Source: Membranipora membranacea (Eukaryota > Bryozoa > Gymnolaemata > Cheilostomatida > Membraniporidae). From it: a stretch of DNA of 64,000 nt. A model generated the notes under the pieces. The model was not told the DNA's origin, did not search any database, and saw nothing but the letters and a program-made list of their open reading frames with translations. Within the stretch, counting starts at the first letter, position 1, and each line of letters opens with the position of its first letter. Shown here one piece after another: positions 59,308 through 64,000 of the stretch. The translations under genes were made by a program, and so were the position numbers. Location: assembly GCA_914767715.1 (NCBI GenBank), contig OU612068.1, positions 19,098,001-19,162,000 of the forward strand, given 5' to 3'.

Positions 59308-62300
59308 ATGAGCAACTTCTACAGTGGCGGCAGCCATTTTAGGAGAGGTGTAAATGGCAACAATGAGTCATTATCAGCCCCTCTAACAAGGCTGGCATCA
59401 TCATGTTATTACGATTCTTCTGTAGTACAACAGCCAAACAGTTATATGGAGATTTCGGATAATGCTGGGGCTCCTATGCCCATGGATCAACAGAAACATC
59501 ATCAGACTATGATGTGGCAACAGAACCAATACATGGGTGACTCTGGAATACAATCAAGCGTTACCACCAGGGTGAGTTGTGGCTGCCTCTCTTTCAGATA
59601 TATCTACAGTGATTTCAAAATGTAGGCGCTATTGGTACCTGTTTGTTTGGCTGATTACTGTTTTGATATTTCTTTATCAAAAGCTATATCATATCTCAGG
59701 TTTGATTAAAATGATTGCGTTGTTTCTTTTCCCCTGGAAAAGTTATTTGGCATGTATGAAGCAACAATATTGTAACGATGTAGACTGCCTTTGTCCCTAT
59801 AGTTATGGTGATTCAATAGGCAAAAAGTATGCTATTGACATGTCAATTAGGGAAATGCTTGTCTAGTTGTCAGAAATACAAGTCTTGCAAGTGTCAACTT
59901 TGCCTGATTGCACTTTGATTGGCTGATTAGTGCTCTGACACCCATAAAAACTAGTGTTTCCCTCTGTGGAATGTAAATCCGCTGCCCTTGAATGAGAGCC
60001 AGGGGTTCTATTACGTAACTAGAAAAATCGACCATAAACAAAACATTGCTGGTTTTCTGGCAAGCGTGTATTTTGCCTTGACGCCTAATTCTCCATCTGA
60101 TTGTTTTTCCAAGCATTCCAAACAGCCATCAAAATGTAATAGTAATCAGGTTAGCGGAAAGTGGGATGGATTTTGACATGGCATTTTGAACAAACACTTG
60201 GCCTTTTGTTTTAAATCTGACATGTACCTATCTCTGCCCACACTACTTGTATTGCTATCCAGTTATTCTCGCTGATAATTATATAAAGGCATCATAGGTG
60301 CTGCCAGTGCCGTAATGCTAGATAAGCATCCACTCATAGTATTTATCTTCACTGGCATGTACCTGACAGCAGCAATCATACCTACACTGCGCTAATGATC
60401 CCCGGTGTCCGCTTGAGGATTGAAATTGACTCAAGTAATCATGTCAAGTGATTAGGTAAATGGATGCAAAGCAATTCACTTCACTTCATCTCTTCTCTAA
60501 GTTTTGATGGGTATGATGCGTTACACACGAGGCAGCAGTCAAATAATTGATGTATGCTGTCGACAGCGACGTTGTACATCATCATATCCTAATCTGAGGT
60601 GCAGTGCAGCTTCTCAAGGCGAGATTATTATGTTATAGACAAGCTTTTAGTGTCAGTGTCAGTGAGGTTTGTTAGTACTTAGAGGCGATGGAGAACACCC
60701 TTGAATGTTCAATAATTCTAGATCATCAGTATCAATCCAATATACTGCAGCCTTACTTACTGTCAAGTGAGGAAGATATGCGTAAAAATAAGCACATCAT
60801 CCAATAATTCCCGGCTCGATGGACTCACTTACTCGATACATGCCACTCAAATCATGTCCATTTGGTCGATGGGCGTAATACCATCATATTCTACAATCAA
60901 ACTTCCACTATATATTTTGGCACTCGATTTCCTGGAGCTCATTATTACATAGACTGCACTGCTGCCACCCATAGACAACTACTCGGAAGCTAGGATGTCT
61001 TTTATATGTGAGCGAAAATTGCGGCACATAAACCTTTTACGTAATTTGGGAACATTTGTCAAATCTGAGGAGATAATGCGCTCATCTCAGTGCGATGATA
61101 CGAAGCTTTGGGATTATCTCATGTGGAAAACCGCCAGATGGATTCGCTTGGTGAGATTCAACAACGTGACACGAATACCACTATGCAGGCGATAAATTAT
61201 ATCGGATTTTAAAACAATAATTGAAACCAGCCAGCAGCTCAGATGTCCAGGGATCAACTTTAATGCAGCGGAATATATAGGAGTTGGGAGGGAAGATTAG
61301 TGATAATCCATACCTACTTCTGGTTTTTCTAATTAACATTTCTCACTAATTACCAGAAACACAGCTTTGTAATTACGTAATTATTGTATAATTCTAAAGT
61401 ACTCTTTGTTATGTTATAGGCTCCATCACTGAGCGGAAAGAGCCAACATGATGAGATGGAGGAGCAGGGTATGTTCGGGGACATGGCTTATAGTCAGCAG
61501 CCCACCCCCAATCCCGCTGCTGGAGGTTACACTCAAGAACAAGTCGATGGTAAGCCCCACATTTCAATACGCATAGAAAAAACGACATAACACTTCTTGC
61601 TTATGGTCTCTTTTGGCATTTTTTGTTCAACTAACTGGCAGACACAGATCTGAGACGATTGTTCTGTTATATTTGAAGAAATGAACCAGCAGCTGAACCA
61701 GACACGATCTCAGAGAGTAAGAGGGGCCATGTTCCCCGAGACTTTGGATGAAGGTATGCAGGCTCCCCAGGCACAGATACATCCTGGTCAGGAGACGGCC
61801 GTACAGAGACTGAGCGAGCCCAGCCAGATGCTCAAGTCTGCTGTCGTCAACCTGATCAATTATCAGGATGATGCTGACCTCGCAACTAAAGCCATCCCAG
61901 AACTCATAAAACTTCTCCAGGTATGAATGTAACAGTTATAAGGTTTCTGGTAGAATGCAAATGAAGAGAGGCTGTTGGTCAAGATGCTTCAAAAGCAAAA
62001 CTGACTTAACCTATGATAGTAGGCTTACCATGAAAGTGGCTGATATGTAAGCTATCAGCGCTTAGAAACATAGTAGTCTGCTCAGATGTTTGTTGAAACC
62101 GCTTTTAAGACATCTGTATTTCTCTCTTTAACAGGATGAGGACCAGGTAGTGATCAGCCAGGCTGCCATGATGGTACACCAGCTGTCAAAGAAGGAGGCA
62201 TCTCGACACGCTATCATGAACTCTCCACAGATGGTAGCTGCTCTTATCCGAGCAGTGAGTAACTCTAACGATGTGGAGACACTGAGATCTGTCGGAGGTA

Positions 62301-63603
62301 CACTACACAACCTCAGTCACCACAGACAGGGCCTCATGGCAATCTTCAAATCTGGAGGCATCCCAGCGCTAGTCAGACTACTCGGGTGAGTAGCTCATAA
62401 TTGTTATTACAAAAATACACATTTCAAGTTATGTAAGCAAGCATATTTTTGCAGTTGGTGGTTTTGATGATGGCTTATAATTCTTACATTTGTGGTGATG
62501 ACCAAGAAAAATGCTGGTTACTCATTATTCCGATGGCCTTGGAAGCGCTATATATTTGGATTTACATATCAAAATTCAGTTATTTGATTGAAAGTGTTAG
62601 AATAGAGAAACAAGAGCCACGTACTCTATATCCAGACACGCAACAACGAGATAATGTAAATATGTGTACAACATAAATCTCTAAACTTGATCTTGCCAAG
62701 TTCAAATTGCAGATTTCAAGTTGGTATTGCTTTTCATGAATACAATGTGCAATCTGTTAGCTATTTACAGAATTATAAATCTACATTGTTGACAATCAAC
62801 TAAATAACTGATACTAGACTGAGAGGCACTAGGTCTAATTTTCCTGTCATTGTTCGTTCAACCAAAATGAATTACACCAACTGTGCCGCTCCATTTGCTT
62901 CAAATCCTAAATAATATGGAAGTTGCTGTAATTTAATTTGCCTGATTTAGTGTTCAGTAATAAGTGCAATGAGACTGAAAATTTCTGTTATCCGTTTATC
63001 TTTGGAGCCATATCAACTCAAGCTAAAGTCATGCATCACTTATATTAGTCTGTCTATATGAGATTGACAGCATCGAACATGCTATACAATTAGTGTCTAA
63101 AACAGCTCCTCTAACTCAACGAGATAATGTCAATTGCTTTCCAAATAGTTGAAACCGTGTAATTAAGCCTGTGGCAGTACTTCTGGGCGAGAATTTGAAT
63201 GTCAGACATGATATATGTGAATTTCCCAAAATCAGCAATCATGATGGATGTACTATTTTATGTAACTTTTTTATGAATGAATACCAATAAGTACTCCACC
63301 TAGGCATTTCACTACAATAAGTTATTTATATCTAAAGAAAGGGATGTCTATCTCTGTCTATGTCGAATTTATATCTAAAATAAAGTTTATTTTAATTTCA
63401 GATCTCCTGTAGAGTCCATCTTATTTTATGCCATCACCACCCTTCACAACCTACTGCTCCACCAGGAGGGCTCAAAGCAGGCTATACGCATAGCTGGAGG
63501 TCTTCAGAAAATGGTCGTACTCCTACAGAGAAACAATGTCAAGTTCCTGGCCATTGTCACAGACTGTCTACAGATACTGGCCTACGGGAATCAAGAAAGC
63601 AAA
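59308..63603 (+). CDS. CTNNB1: Beta-catenin (first five coding exons; continues past window)
   Basis: Exons 59308-59571, 61420-61549, 61679-61920, 62135-62385 and 63402-63603 give 363 residues, all in phase; the gene runs off the right edge. Beta-catenin links cadherins to the cytoskeleton and co-activates TCF in Wnt signalling. The GSK3/beta-TrCP degron is intact: DSGIQS (D78-S83), T87 for human T41, and APS with S91 for human S45. It lies across the exon 1/2 junction, about 46 residues further from the N-terminus than in vertebrates. The helix before the repeats ([15 protein letters not shown]) and the alpha-catenin-binding region ([20 protein letters not shown]) precede armadillo repeats such as [20 protein letters not shown] and [18 protein letters not shown]. 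Intron 1 is 1.85 kb. Confidence 0.97.
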
Positions 63604-64000
63604 GTAAGCCTCTTACTTATTCATAACACTTTCCAGGTCAACTTCAGTGCGTGTAGGATGTTGTCTCTTGTGCTTAAAAGTGATGTTGCTCGAGGCGAGC
63701 AGTTATGGTGATTTCTTTGTATTATGCTCTAGCGCTGAATTTCTCACTTTTGATGTCAATAAATTAGGTTACCAATGGTTACTAGTCAAAGTTCAGTTAT
63801 GGGCGAAATTTAGTTTTGGGAGTCGCCTAATTACATGGTTTGACCTGTTCCTAACAGTGATCTATAAATTAGGCTCCGTCCACTGCCATTTCAATAGCAC
63901 CTCCAGAAAACTAAAACTACATTCCACTCAAACAGTATTAGATAGACAGGCTAGATATCCACTTTATTTTTACTGCTCAAAATAGTACATGTTGCCATTC
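63604..64000 (+). other. Beta-catenin intron 5, to window end
   Basis: The donor gtaagc follows the codons for QESK at 63603. The remaining 397 bp shows no further armadillo-encoding exon, repeat or element that I can recognise. Confidence 0.7.

Noticed and set aside
1-64000. CRISPR arrays, prokaryotic operons, prophage or listed-agent sequence
   Set aside because: None seen. Direct repeats here are tandem minisatellites without spacers, and all genes are intron-containing animal genes.

Overview
The window is nuclear DNA from an animal. The genes are split by GT-AG introns, the sequence is AT-rich, and the proteins are typical of animals. It looks like an invertebrate bilaterian: a class I diacylglycerol kinase, beta-catenin, a voltage-gated proton channel and a lectin-bearing adhesion GPCR occur together with compact introns. 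I cannot separate an ambulacrarian or cephalochordate from a lophotrochozoan by sequence alone.

Layout, left to right. (1) Positions 1-2701, minus strand: a WDR38-like WD40 protein, cut by the left edge. (2) 7048-8384, plus: the voltage-gated proton channel HVCN1, head-to-head with WDR38 across 4.3 kb that holds a large foldback element and the tail of a dead LINE. (3) 10436-26003, plus: a 23-exon adhesion GPCR model. It has two C-type lectin-like domains, an SEA-like segment with a furin-type site, a GAIN/GPS and seven membrane segments. Its introns are full of small inverted-repeat elements and hold a tRNA-derived SINE. (4) 26004-27401: a tandem duplication that carries a broken copy of the GPCR tail. 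(5) 27402-30383, minus: the Rieske subunit of respiratory complex III (UQCRFS1), convergent with the GPCR. (6) 30384-36326: intergenic, with a foldback element flanked by 8-bp duplications and a 43-bp minisatellite. (7) 36327-50321, plus: a complete class I diacylglycerol kinase (16 exons, 778 aa). (8) 51956-54378, minus: a secreted C-type-lectin-like protein with an apple-like C-terminus. (9) 59308 to the right edge, plus: the first five coding exons of beta-catenin.

For the GPCR, DGK, UQCRFS1, HVCN1 and beta-catenin models, exon phases agree at every junction. For the complete genes the total length is a multiple of three, which supports the boundaries. The genes form no operon or obvious single pathway. 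GPCR, DGK and beta-catenin all act in signalling, but their proximity looks incidental.

The most unusual content is not protein-coding. Very short palindromes (27-30 bp) and longer foldback elements (70-110 bp) recur in several sequence families. At least six copies are flanked by direct duplications of 7, 8 or 9 bp, the mark of transposition. A separate G-rich family occurs three times, twice within about 15 nt of a DGK 5' splice site.
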